Under the pieces are notes generated by a model. It had not been told where the DNA came from and did not search any database. It saw nothing but the letters and a program-made list of their open reading frames with translations. From Streptomyces melanogenes (lineage in GTDB: Bacteria > Actinomycetota > Actinomycetes > Streptomycetales > Streptomycetaceae), in the NCBI RefSeq assembly GCF_014649795.1, contig NZ_BMTS01000002.1, forward strand, positions 620,001-684,000: DNA of 64,000 nucleotides, read 5' to 3'. A program made the position numbers and the translations under genes. Every line of letters starts with the position of its first letter. Within the stretch, counting starts at the first letter, position 1. Below are positions 54,192 through 63,600 of the stretch, piece by piece.

Positions 54192-55274
54192 GTGACTGAA
54201 GCGATCCTCCTGGTCGGCGGCAAGGGCACCAGGCTGCGCCCGCTCACGGTGCACACGCCCAAGCCGATGATCCCGGCGGCGGGCGTCCCGTTCCTCACCC
54301 ACCAGCTCGCCCGCGCGCGGGCGGCGGGCGTGGAGCACATCGTGCTGGCGACGTCCTACCTGGCCGAGGTCTTCGAGCCGTACTTCGGCGACGGCTCGGA
54401 GCTCGGGCTGCACCTGGAGTACGTGACGGAGGTGGAGCCGCTGGGCACCGGCGGCGCGATCAGGAACGTGGCGTCGCGGCTGCGCTCGGGGCCGGACGAC
54501 CCGGTGCTGATCTTCAACGGCGACATCCTGACGGGCCTGGACATCAGGGCCCTGGTCGACACGCACGCGTCCTCGGGCGCGGACGTCTCCCTGCATCTGA
54601 CGCGGGTGCCGGACCCGAGGGCGTTCGGCCTGGTGCCCACGGACGCGGACGGCCGGGTCCAGGCCTTCCTGGAGAAGCCCCAGACGCCCGAGGAGATCGT
54701 CACCGACCAGATCAACGCGGGGGCGTACGTCTTCCGCCGCTCGGTGATCGACGAGATCCCGACGGGCCGCCCGGTATCGGTGGAACGGGAGACCTTCCCG
54801 GGCCTCCTGTCCTCCGGCGCCCACCTCCAGGGCATGGTCGACTCCACCTACTGGCTGGACCTGGGCACCCCGCAGGCCTTCGTCCGGGGCTCGGCCGACC
54901 TGGTCCAGGGCCGGGCCCCGTCCCCGGCGGTCCCGGGCCGCTGCGGCGACCGCCTCGTCCTGCCCGGTGCCACGGTGGCCCCGGACGCGAAGCTCACCGG
55001 CGGCACGGTGGTCGGCGAACGCGCCGTGATCGGCGCGGGCGCCCGCATCTCCGGCACCACGGTCCTCGCGGACGCGGTGATCGAGCCGGGCGCGGTGATC
55101 ACGGACTCCCTGATCGGCGCGGGCGCGGTGATCGGGGCGCGCTGCGTGCTGGCCGGGGCGGTGGTGGGCGACGGAGCGCAAGTGGGCCCGGACAACGAGC
55201 TGCGGGACGGGGTACGGGTGTGGTGCGACGCGGTTATTCCGGGGGCGTCGCTCCGCTTCTCCTCGGACGAGTAA
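54192..55274 (+). CDS. NDP-sugar pyrophosphorylase with left-handed beta-helix tail
   Basis: 360 aa. N-terminal nucleotidyltransferase domain with LLVGGKGTRLRPLTVHTPKPMIP (pyrophosphorylase P-loop-like signature), NGDILTGLD and RETFPGLL. The C terminus from about 240 is a run of hexapeptide repeats (GATVAPDAKLTGG and following), a beta-helix that in such enzymes sets oligomer form or acyltransfer. It makes an NDP-hexose such as GDP-mannose or dTDP-glucose; the exact base is not readable. GTG at 54192. Confidence 0.88.
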   Translation: MTEAILLVGGKGTRLRPLTVHTPKPMIPAAGVPFLTHQLARARAAGVEHIVLATSYLAEVFEPYFGDGSELGLHLEYVTEVEPLGTGGAIRNVASRLRSGPDDPVLIFNGDILTGLDIRALVDTHASSGADVSLHLTRVPDPRAFGLVPTDADGRVQAFLEKPQTPEEIVTDQINAGAYVFRRSVIDEIPTGRPVSVERETFPGLLSSGAHLQGMVDSTYWLDLGTPQAFVRGSADLVQGRAPSPAVPGRCGDRLVLPGATVAPDAKLTGGTVVGERAVIGAGARISGTTVLADAVIEPGAVITDSLIGAGAVIGARCVLAGAVVGDGAQVGPDNELRDGVRVWCDAVIPGASLRFSSDE

Positions 55275-55387
55275 GCCCCACCCCACCCCGCCCCTTCCCT
55301 AAACCCTCCGGGGGTGGGGAGGGGCGAGGGCGGCCTACGGCCCCTGCACCCCGCTTCGCGTTCGTCTGCGGACCGTGGGTGGCTGGT

Positions 55388-55553
55388 CGCGCAGTTCCCG
55401 CCCCTAGAAGCACCCCTTCGGGGCGCACCCGGGATTGCCGCGCAGCAGCATCTAAGGGGCGCGGGGAACTGCGCGACCAGCCCGCCACGGTCCGCAGGTG
55501 ACGAACCCGGCCGCCCGCCAGAGGGCTTTCGGGAAGGGGCGGGGTGGGGGACA
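55388..55553. repeat. Palindromic repeats (one decayed) plus leader module
   Basis: A reverse copy with a short deletion (55388-55404), a forward core at 55456-55475 and the leader module GGGCTTTCGGGAAGGGG plus CGGGGTGGGGGAC (55523-55553), 20 nt before the AlkA-like start. The order and spacing (67 nt core to module) match the copies before hutI and the M20 gene. Confidence 0.8.
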
Positions 55554-55572
55554 GGACCAGTAGTCTCGAAGC

Positions 55573-56577
55573 GTGGCAGGCCGCTTCAACCCCCGCACCC
55601 CCACCCGCACCACCGTGCGCGGCGGCCACCTCCACGTACCCACCCCCACCCAGCCACCACCGGCCAAGGGAACCCGCCACTACACACCCCCCACCCCCCT
55701 GGACCTGGGCCTCACCCTGGGCCCCCTGCGAAGGGGCCCCGCAGACCCCACCTTCCGCACCACAAGATCCGGCGAGGTATGGCGAGCCTCCCGCACCCCC
55801 GAAGGCCCCGGCACCCTCCGAGTCACCCTCCGCGACGGAAGGGCGGAAGCCGAGGCCTGGGGCGACGGCGCCGAGTGGCTGCTGACGCACCTGCCCGCGC
55901 TCCTCGGAGACGCGGACGAGCCGACGGCGTTCACCCCCCGGCACCGCCTCGTCGCCGAGTCCGCCCGCCAACGCCCAGGCCTGCGCCTGACCCGGACCGG
56001 CCTGGTCCTGGAGTCGCTGATCCCGTCGATCCTGGAGCAGAAGGTCACCGCGGACGAGGCCTACCGCGCCTGGCGCCTACTGGTGCGCAAGTACGGCGAG
56101 CCCGCCCCGGGCCCGACGGGCATGCCCGACCACATGTATGTCATGCCCGACCCGAAGACCTGGGCCCTGATCCCGTCCTGGGAGTGGCACCGCGCGGGCG
56201 TGGACGTCAAGCGCTCCTCGACGATCCTGCGCGCCGTACGCGTGGCCCGCCGCTTGGAGGAAGCCACCAGCCTGCCCCCGGAGGACGCCGCGGCCCGGCT
56301 CCACCTGGTCCCCGGCATCGGCCCCTGGACCAGCGCCGAGACCTTGCAGCGCGCGATGGGCGCCCCCGACCTGGTCACGGTCGGGGACCTCCATCTGCCG
56401 GGCATCGTCGGATACGCCCTGGCCGGCGACCGCACCGCCGACGACGCCGCGATGCTGGAGCTCCTCGCCCCGTACGCGGGCCAGCGCCACCGCGCCACCC
56501 GCCTGATCCTCCTCACCGGCCTGACCCCACCCCGCCGAGCCCCCCGGATGTCACCGCGCAACATAGGCGCCCTGTAG
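55573..56577 (+). CDS. DNA-3-methyladenine glycosylase (AlkA-like, HhH-GPD)
   Basis: 334 aa. The helix-hairpin-helix and catalytic region reads LVPGIGPWTSAETLQRAMGAPDLVTVGDLHLP, where the Asp of the VGD motif fills the AlkA catalytic Asp position. Upstream is SLIPSILEQKVTADEAYRAWRLLVRKYG, the usual preceding helices. It removes alkylated bases from DNA. GTG at 55573 follows the leader module. The first 40 residues are Pro/Thr-rich and may be dispensable. Confidence 0.88.
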   Translation: MAGRFNPRTPTRTTVRGGHLHVPTPTQPPPAKGTRHYTPPTPLDLGLTLGPLRRGPADPTFRTTRSGEVWRASRTPEGPGTLRVTLRDGRAEAEAWGDGAEWLLTHLPALLGDADEPTAFTPRHRLVAESARQRPGLRLTRTGLVLESLIPSILEQKVTADEAYRAWRLLVRKYGEPAPGPTGMPDHMYVMPDPKTWALIPSWEWHRAGVDVKRSSTILRAVRVARRLEEATSLPPEDAAARLHLVPGIGPWTSAETLQRAMGAPDLVTVGDLHLPGIVGYALAGDRTADDAAMLELLAPYAGQRHRATRLILLTGLTPPRRAPRMSPRNIGAL

Positions 56578-56591
56578 AGAACGCCCCCTCA

Positions 56592-56719
56592 GGGGCGCGG
56601 GGAACTGCGCGCTCAGCCCAAGACGACCGGCAGCCGAGCGACAACCCGACGCACCCCGAACGCCTCGCGGCGACACACGCGCCAACCACCACCCCCCCAG
56701 GGGCGCGGGGAGCTGTGCG
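56592..56719 (+). repeat. Two forward palindromic repeat copies
   Basis: Cores at 56592-56611 (perfect) and 56700-56719 (two changes, AGCTGTG for AACTGCG), both in the same direction, unlike the facing pairs elsewhere. Between the AlkA-like gene and convergent fbiB. Confidence 0.8.
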
Positions 56720-56790
56720 CTCAGCCCAAGACGGCCCGCAGTCGACCGACAACCCGACGCACCCCGAACGCGCGCCCCACCCCCGCACCG

Positions 56791-58110
56791 TCACCGCACC
56801 GCGACAAACGCGTCAGCCACCCGCCCCGCCCGCTCCTTCGGTGCCTCGGCCGGGCGCCCGACCGCCACCGCGCCCATCGGGTCCCAGCTGTCGGGCAGGT
56901 CGAGGACCTCCCGTACGACATCGCGGCAGAACATCGTGGACGACACCCACGCCGAGCCGAGCCGCTCGCCCGCCAGCGCCACCAGGAAGTTCTGCACGCC
57001 CGCGCCCGTGGCGACCACGAACATCTCGCGCTCGGCCGCGTCCCGGCGCGGGTCGCCGTAGCTGTGCGAGCCGTCCATCACCAGGCACGGCACCACCAAG
57101 TACGGCGCGTCGCGCAGGACTTGGCCCCGGCGCACCCGCTTGGCGATGAACTCGTCCGACTTCCCGTCGCGCCGCAGGTCCGCTATCCACGCGTCCCGCA
57201 TCGCGTCGAGCAGCCGCACCCGCGACTCCTTGGACTCCAGCAGCACGAACCGCCAGGGCGTGGTGTGGTGCGGCGCCGGAGCCGTGACGGCGGCGGCCAC
57301 CGCGCGGCGCACCGCGCCCGGGTCCACCGGGTCGTCGGTGAACGCGCGGACCGTACGCCGCTGGGTCACCGCCGTCCGGATCGCCTCCGAGGTGCCGAGC
57401 CGGAACATGTCGTCGGCCGCGCCCCGCACCAGCGCCCGGCCGCCGCCCCCGGCGTCCGCGGAGACCAGGTGTCCCAGGCCGCTGACCACCGCGACCGGGA
57501 AGCCGGTGGCCTTGCCCTTGACCAGGTCGCCCGCGGCGGCCAGCTCGTCGGCGCTGGCCACGACCGTCGCGTTGAGCTCGTTGCCGTGCGTGTCGGTGCC
57601 GCCGCGCAGGTCGTCCAGGACGCGCACGCCCGCGGCGCCGATCGCCACGTCGGTGAGCCCGGCCCGCCACGGCCGCCCGAAGGTGTCCGTGACCAGCACG
57701 CCCACCTCGACGCCGAGAGTGTCCCGGATCCCGGACCGGATCGCCTCGGCCGAGGCGTCGGGGTCCTCGGGCAGCAACAGCACGGTCCCGGCGGGGGTGT
57801 TGGAGGCGTCCACCCCGGCGGCGGCCATGATCAGGCCCTGCCGGTTCTCGACGATGCGCAGGGCGCCGCGCCGGGCCACCACCCGTACCGTCTCGGCGTC
57901 GATCGCCGCCTCCCGGTCGGCCGCCTCGACGATCCGCCCCTCCGCCTTGGAGACGATCTTCGAGGTGACCAGCAGGACGTCGCCGTCGGCGAGGTCGGGC
58001 GCGGCCCCCGCGATGAGCTTCGCGAGGTCGTCCCCGGTCCGCACCTCCGGTATGCCGCCGACGGCCCGTACCCGGTACGAGGGCGGGGTGTTCGCGGAGT
58101 CGGTGCTCAT
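56791..58110 (-). CDS. fbiB: Bifunctional F420:gamma-glutamyl ligase / nitroreductase-domain protein
   Basis: 439 aa. N-terminal CofE-like ligase domain (about 1-240: [59 protein letters not shown]) fused to a C-terminal nitroreductase/FMN-binding domain ([37 protein letters not shown]). It adds glutamates to F420-0 and, by the fused FMN domain, completes dehydro-F420 reduction. ATG at 58110 overlaps the fbiA stop (ATGA). This fusion is the standard mycobacterial and streptomycete form. Confidence 0.93.
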   Translation of the reverse strand: MSTDSANTPPSYRVRAVGGIPEVRTGDDLAKLIAGAAPDLADGDVLLVTSKIVSKAEGRIVEAADREAAIDAETVRVVARRGALRIVENRQGLIMAAAGVDASNTPAGTVLLLPEDPDASAEAIRSGIRDTLGVEVGVLVTDTFGRPWRAGLTDVAIGAAGVRVLDDLRGGTDTHGNELNATVVASADELAAAGDLVKGKATGFPVAVVSGLGHLVSADAGGGGRALVRGAADDMFRLGTSEAIRTAVTQRRTVRAFTDDPVDPGAVRRAVAAAVTAPAPHHTTPWRFVLLESKESRVRLLDAMRDAWIADLRRDGKSDEFIAKRVRRGQVLRDAPYLVVPCLVMDGSHSYGDPRRDAAEREMFVVATGAGVQNFLVALAGERLGSAWVSSTMFCRDVVREVLDLPDSWDPMGAVAVGRPAEAPKERAGRVADAFVAVR

Positions 58111-59063
58111 GCGCGCACCTCCTCGGCCAGCGTCAGCGCCTCGCGGGCCATCGCCGCCGTCGCGTCGAGGTCTGTCATCATCAGCGGGACCGCGCGGCAG
58201 CGGATGCCCGCCGCCTCGACCCGGTCCACGGCGGCCTCGTCGGCCGTGTCGACCAGCCAGCCGTCGAGCAGCCCCGACCCGTAGTGCTCGGCGACCGCCG
58301 CGGCCGTCGACTCGACGCCGACGGCGGCCAGCACCTTGTCCGCCATGCCCCGCACCGGCGCGTCCCCGACGATCGGGGAGAGCCCGACCACCGGAACGCC
58401 CGCCTCCGCGATCGCCTCGCGAATGCCGGGCACGGCCAGGATGGTGCCGACGCTGACGACGGGGTTGGACGGCGGGAAGAGGATCACGTCGGCGGCCGCG
58501 ATGGCCTCCAGGACGCCGGGCGCGGGCTTGGCCTGGTCGGCCCCGACCGGCACCACGGCCGTCGCCGCCACGGACGCCCGCAGCTTCACCCAGTACTCCT
58601 GGAAGTGGATGACCTTCCGCTCCCCGTCCGACTCGATCGCGACATGCGTCTCGACCCGGTCGTCGGACATCGGGATCAGCCGGACGCCCGGCTGCCAGCG
58701 GGCGCAGAGCGCCTCCGTCACCGCGCTCAGCGGATAGCCCGCGCCGAGCATCTGCGTACGGACGATGTGGGTCGCGAAGTCGCGGTCGCCCAGGCCGAAC
58801 CACTCGGGTCCCACCCCGTACGCCGCGAGCTCCTCCTTGACGTGGAAGGACTCGTCGGTCCTGCCCCAGCCCTGCTCCTCGTTGATGCCACCGCCCAGGG
58901 TGTACATCACCGTGTCGAGGTCGGGGCAGACCTTCAGCCCGAACAGATGGATGTCGTCACCGGTGTTGCCGACCACCGTGATGTCCGCGTCCGGCGCGGC
59001 CTGCTTGAGGCCGCGAAGGAAACGGGCACCGCCGATGCCGCCGGCCAGAACCACAATGCGCAT
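58107..59063 (-). CDS. fbiA: 2-phospho-L-lactate/phosphoenolpyruvyl transferase of F420 biosynthesis
   Basis: 318 aa CofD/FbiA. It joins the phosphoester side chain to the deazaflavin Fo to give (dehydro-)F420-0. Motifs: [19 protein letters not shown] at the N terminus, [26 protein letters not shown], and [18 protein letters not shown] at 59063; its end overlaps fbiB by 4 nt, so the two are co-translated. The Fo synthase genes are outside the window. Confidence 0.94.
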   Translation of the reverse strand: MRIVVLAGGIGGARFLRGLKQAAPDADITVVGNTGDDIHLFGLKVCPDLDTVMYTLGGGINEEQGWGRTDESFHVKEELAAYGVGPEWFGLGDRDFATHIVRTQMLGAGYPLSAVTEALCARWQPGVRLIPMSDDRVETHVAIESDGERKVIHFQEYWVKLRASVAATAVVPVGADQAKPAPGVLEAIAAADVILFPPSNPVVSVGTILAVPGIREAIAEAGVPVVGLSPIVGDAPVRGMADKVLAAVGVESTAAAVAEHYGSGLLDGWLVDTADEAAVDRVEAAGIRCRAVPLMMTDLDATAAMAREALTLAEEVRA

Positions 59064-59075
59064 GTACAGAGTGTG

Positions 59076-59576
59076 TCAGGCGGGTACGACATCCGTGGCG
59101 GCGGCTGTGGACTGGCTGGCGTGCATGGGCATGTCGGTCAGGCCCGGGTAGTAGATGTGCAGGCTGACGGCCGGTTCCAGCGAGTCGTTGACGACCTCGT
59201 GGACGTATCCGGGCGCGAAGACGCGCTGCGATCCGGTGTCGAGGCGGCGGGTGCCGCGCTCGGTGCGCTCGGTCAACTCGCCCTGGAGCACGGTCAGTAC
59301 GCCCGAGGAGGCGCCGTGGTCGTGCAGCCCGCTGCGCTGGCCGGGCACCCAGGACAGCAGCCAGACCTCGTAGCCGGGCCCGGTGCGCAGCCGGTGGTAC
59401 CAGCGGCTGGTGGCGTCGTACTGGACGAGCGGCTCCCACTGGGCGGGGTCGGCCGCCAGCGAGCGGGCCAGGCCGACGAAGTCGGCGACGGTGCTGGGGT
59501 GCTCGCGGGCGGGCTGGAGGAGGTGCAGGACCTCGAGGATGTCGCCGGCGATCTGAAGGTCGCTGTCGCTGTTCAT
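59076..59576 (-). CDS. Cysteine dioxygenase (cupin)
   Basis: 166 aa. Cupin fold with the iron-ligand motif LHDHGASSGVLTVLQGEL (two His) and later PGYVHEVVN (third His), as in bacterial cysteine dioxygenases, which oxidise Cys to cysteine sulfinate. ATG at 59576 begins MNSDSDLQIAGD; the frame is open further, but that part is antisense to an Arg-rich region. Iron-ligand spacing supports the assignment; another thiol substrate is possible. It reads in the same direction as fbiA, 12 nt behind it, so it may be cotranscribed. Confidence 0.88.
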   Translation of the reverse strand: MNSDSDLQIAGDILEVLHLLQPAREHPSTVADFVGLARSLAADPAQWEPLVQYDATSRWYHRLRTGPGYEVWLLSWVPGQRSGLHDHGASSGVLTVLQGELTERTERGTRRLDTGSQRVFAPGYVHEVVNDSLEPAVSLHIYYPGLTDMPMHASQSTAAATDVVPA

Positions 59577-60237
59577 GGATGCGGTGGTTCCTCGGCAGAA
59601 ACTCAGGAAGCTGTGCGGGGGTGTCGCAAGGGCATATGCGCGCGGGGGCCCGAAGGGGCGGCAAGGACGCGGAGAAGGCTGGAGCGCTACGGCATCAACA
59701 GCTGGAACAGCAACAGCGCGCCTGGACAGCACTGCGGAACCCACGGACGTGGGTCGCGAAGAGCGCTGTGGTCGCTGGCATGCAACCAAAGGTGACCAAG
59801 AAGAGCCCGGCTGTCAACTCAATACCCGGTTTGGCCGTAATGTTTCACCTCATCCGGTTACTGAGCACGGAGAAAGGTTTGTGCACAGACGCCGCCGGAG
59901 ATGTGGCGCTGCAACCGTGCGCGCAAACGCCGTTGTGTCCTCGTGACCGGACTGTGATCCCAGTCGCTTCCACCGCTCGGACGCAACAAGATCGATATTC
60001 GGCTCGTCTTCCCTGGGCAGGTGAGGGAAGGGTGATTGGGCCATTGGCATGTGTCATGGTTTTTGCCGATTTGAACACTTTCCGTATAGCCTTGGTTCCG
60101 CAGAGTGAATACGGGGCCCAATAGCAGATCTCGGCTTGACTGGCCCGGATCCGCACACTTGTAATTTCACTCGTGTCGTTCGCCCGAAATCGGTAGCGGC
60201 AGCATCACGGGGCAGCAAAGACAGACGAGGGGTGCAC
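59577..60237. other. whiB upstream region
   Basis: 661 bases between divergent cysteine dioxygenase and whiB, noticeably less GC-rich from about 59800 onward. No gene is convincing. A strong promoter sits at 60136-60165 (separate entry) and TTGCCG (60063-60068)-16 nt-TATAGC (60085-60090) could be a second, weaker one. Confidence 0.6.
60136..60165 (+). promoter_or_regulatory. Promoter of whiB
   Basis: TTGACT (60136-60141), 18-nt spacer, TGTAAT (60160-60165), very close to the major-sigma consensus; the whiB start codon is 72 nt beyond the -10. A GTGTC (complement of GACAC, the element recognised by WhiA) follows at 60173-60177. whiB in other streptomycetes is known to be developmentally controlled. 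Confidence 0.6.
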
Positions 60238-60501
60238 ATGACCGAGGTGTTCCAGGAGCTGCTGGTCGACGATGTGGACGAGGAACTCGGCTGGCAGGAG
60301 CGCGCGCTGTGCGCCCAGACCGACCCCGAGTCCTTCTTTCCCGAGAAGGGCGGCTCCACCCGGGAGGCCAAGAAGGTCTGCCTCGCCTGTGAAGTCCGCT
60401 CCGAGTGCCTCGAATACGCCCTCGCGAATGACGAACGATTCGGCATCTGGGGCGGACTGTCCGAGCGTGAACGCCGCCGCCTGAAGAAGGCGGCGGTCTA
60501 G
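60238..60501 (+). CDS. whiB: WhiB sporulation transcription factor (Wbl iron-sulfur protein)
   Basis: 87 aa. It contains the four cysteines that bind a [4Fe-4S] cluster (one in RALCAQTDPE, then VCLACEVRSEC) and the GIWGGLSERERRRLKK turn and basic tail for sigma and DNA contact. The sequence is almost that of S. coelicolor WhiB as I remember it. It acts with WhiA at sporulation-septation genes. ATG at 60238 has GAGGGGTG 8 nt upstream. Genes with promoters like that at 60136 are usual. Confidence 0.97.
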   Translation: MTEVFQELLVDDVDEELGWQERALCAQTDPESFFPEKGGSTREAKKVCLACEVRSECLEYALANDERFGIWGGLSERERRRLKKAAV

Positions 60502-60689
60502 TTTTTTCGGGGCCTTTGCCCCCTCCGGACCCCCTACGGGCCCCGTCCGGACGCCCTCCGGCTCCATCCGGCCCCCGCAGGCGGCGGACTGCCGTGTTCC
60601 CCAGCCATTAGTGTGGGGCGCTGCCAGTCAGCACAGCAGCCTCCGGGGCCCCCAACCCCCGGACCCCGGCCGGAGGGGCCCGTACCTCG

Positions 60690-63600
60690 ATGTCCGTGCA
60701 CAGCCAGTCGACGGCCCCGTACTCCGAGGCCGCGACCCCCGAGTTCCCCAGACACGTCGTCACCGCCGTGCTCGTCTCGCACGACGGCGCGCGCTGGCTG
60801 CCCGACGCCCTCGCCGGCCTGCTCGGCCAGGAACGCCCCGTACAGAGCGCGTACGCGGCCGACACCGGCAGCGCCGACGACTCCGCCCGCCTGGTCACCG
60901 AGGCCCTCGGCGACGAGCGCGTCCTGCACCTCGCCCGCCGCACCGGCTTCGGCGCCGCCGTCGACGAGGCCGTCCGCGCCGCGCCGGTGCTCGGCCCGGA
61001 GGAACTGCCGTATCTGAAGCGCCCCAGCGGCTGGGACCCCGTCTCGCGCAGCTGGCGTGACGACACCTACGACCTGCCCGACCTGCCGCACGGCGAGCCC
61101 GTCCAGTGGCTCTGGCTGCTGCACGACGACTGCGCCCCCGAGCCCGACGCCCTCGCCGAACTGCTGCGCGTCGCCGACTCCGACGCCTACGCCGCGATCG
61201 TCGGCCCCAAGCTCCGCGGCTGGTACGACCGCAAGCAGCTGCTCGAAGTGGGCGTCTCCATCGCCCGCAGCGGCCGCCGCTGGACCGGCCTGGACCGCCG
61301 CGAGCAGGACCAGGGCCAGCACGACCAGGTCCGCCCGGTCCTGTCGGTGTCCTCCGCCGGCATGCTGATCCGCCGCGACGTGTGGGAGGAGCTCGGCGGC
61401 TTCGACCGTCGGCTGCCGCTGATGCGCGACGACGTCGACCTGTGCTGGCGCGCGCACGCCGCCGGGCACTCCGTCCTCGTCGCCCCCGAAGCCGTCGTAC
61501 GGCACGCCGAGGCCGCCGCCCGCGAGCGCCGCACCGTCGACTGCGCGGGCCGCTCCGCCGTCGACCCGCACCGGGTCGACAAGGCGGGTGCCGTCTACAC
61601 GATGCTCGTCAACTCGCGCCCCGCCGCACTGCCCTACGTCTTCCTGCGCATCGTCGTCGGCACCGTGCTGCGCACCCTCGCCTACCTGCTGGGCAAGGCG
61701 CCCGGCCAGGCCGTCGACGAGATCATGGGTCTGTCCGCGACCCTGCTGCGGCCCGGCCGGATCCTCGCCGGACGCCGCAGGCGCGGCAAGAGCGGCGTGG
61801 AGGCGAGCGAGCTGCGGCCGCTCTTCCCGCCGCCCGGCGCCACCGTCCGCGCCACCGTCGAGCAGGTCGCCTCCAGCCTCGGCGCGGGGACCGAGGACAC
61901 CGGCGGCTCCCGGCACGGCGCCGTCGAGTCCGGCCCCGGCGGCGACGACGCCGACTTCCTGGAGATCGAGCAGTTCGCGCGGCTGAAGAAGATCGCCCGC
62001 AAGCCCGCGCCCGTCCTGTTCGCCCTGCTCCTGGTGATCTCGCTGGCCGCCTGCCGCGAACTCCTCGGCGGCGGCGCCCTGTCCGGCGGCGCCCTGCTGC
62101 CCGCGCCCTCGGGCGTCGGCGACCTGTGGGGCCGCTACGCGGACGCCTGGCACCCCGTCGGCACCGGCGGCACCCAGACCGCCCCGCCCTACCTCGCGGC
62201 CATCGCCGCCCTCTCCGCCCTCTGCTTCGGCTCCACCGGCTTCGCCCTCACCCTCCTCCTGGTCTGCTCGGTCCCGCTGGCCGGACTCACCGCCTACTTC
62301 GCCTCGCGCCCGCTCGTCGAGTCGCGCCTGCTGCGCGCCTGGGCGGCCGTCGCCTACGCCTTCCTGCCCGCGGCCACCGGCGCCCTCGCCACCGGCCGCC
62401 TGGGCACCGCCGTCCTCGCCGTGCTCCTGCCGCTGATCGCCCGCGCGGGCATCACCGCCGCCGGTTTCCGCGGCGAGGGCCGCGGCAGCTGGCGCGCCAC
62501 CTGGACGTACGCGCTGCTGCTCACCGTCGCCATGGCGTTCACCCCCGTCGTCTGGCCCCTCGCCGTGCTCCTCGGAGCCGTCGTCCTGGTGCTGCGCCGC
62601 GACGACATCACCGCCCACGGACTGCGCTTCCTCGCCGCCGTCGGCACCCCCCTCCTGATCCTCGCCCCCTGGTCGCTGACCCTGCTCACCGGCCCGTCCG
62701 GCTTCTTCCGCGAGGCCGGTCTGGAGTACGGCAAGGGCTCGGCCTCCGCACTCGACCTGCTCGGCGCCGACCCCGGCGGCCCCAAGACGGTCGGCGGACT
62801 GCTCCTGGTCGGCTTCGTGCTGGCTGCGCTCGCCGCACTGCTGCGCGGCGAGCGGGAGTTCGCGATCCGCACCGCCTGGGCCGTCGCCCTCACCGGCTTC
62901 CTCTTCGCCGCCCTCTCCAACAACAAGGGCTGGGCGGGCCCGGCCACCCTCGTCTACGGCCTCGCCCTGATCGCCGCCACCGTCCTCGGCGCCGAAGGCG
63001 CCAAGGAGCGCGTCGCCGCCCACGGCTTCGGCTGGCGCCAGCCGGTCGCCGCGCTGATCGCCCTGGCCGCCGCGGCCGCTCCGCTGATCGCGGCGGGCGG
63101 CTGGATGCTGAGCGGCGCCGACGGCCCGCTGGAGCGCCGCGACCCGGTCCAGGTGCCCGCGTTCGTCGCGGAGGAGAGCGGCACCCGCGACCAGGCCCGC
63201 ACCCTCGTCCTGGACGGCACCTCGGCCGCCAAGGTCTCCTACACCCTGGTCCGCGGCTCCGGCGGCCGCCTCGGCGACGCCGAACTCGCCGCCTCCGGCG
63301 GCAGCGACCCGCGCCTGGACAAGGTCGTCGCCAACCTGGTCGCCGGCTCCGGCGCCGACCAGTCCTCCCAGCTCAGCGGCTTCGCCGTGCGCTACGTACT
63401 GGTACGCGACGGAGCGCCCCGCGCCTTCGGCCGGGTCCTGGACACCACCCCCGGCCTCAGCAGGCTGAGCCAGCTCGACGGCAGCGCCCTGTGGCGCGTC
63501 GACCGGCAGGTCGCCCGCGCCGTCATCGTGCCGCCCGCTGCCCCCGCGGGCGCCCAGTCGGGCGCCGAGCCGGTGGCCGTCGCCGCCGACCAGGTCGACG

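Noticed and set aside
59579..60124. A 181-codon plus-strand frame in the whiB upstream region
   Set aside because: Composition is not protein-like across its length, no ribosome site, and the region bears promoter elements of whiB.
60509..60551. Hairpins after whiB (GGGGC-CTTT-GCCCC and TCCGGAC/GTCCGGA)
   Set aside because: Stems of 5 and 7 bp with no following T run; termination possible but not supportable.
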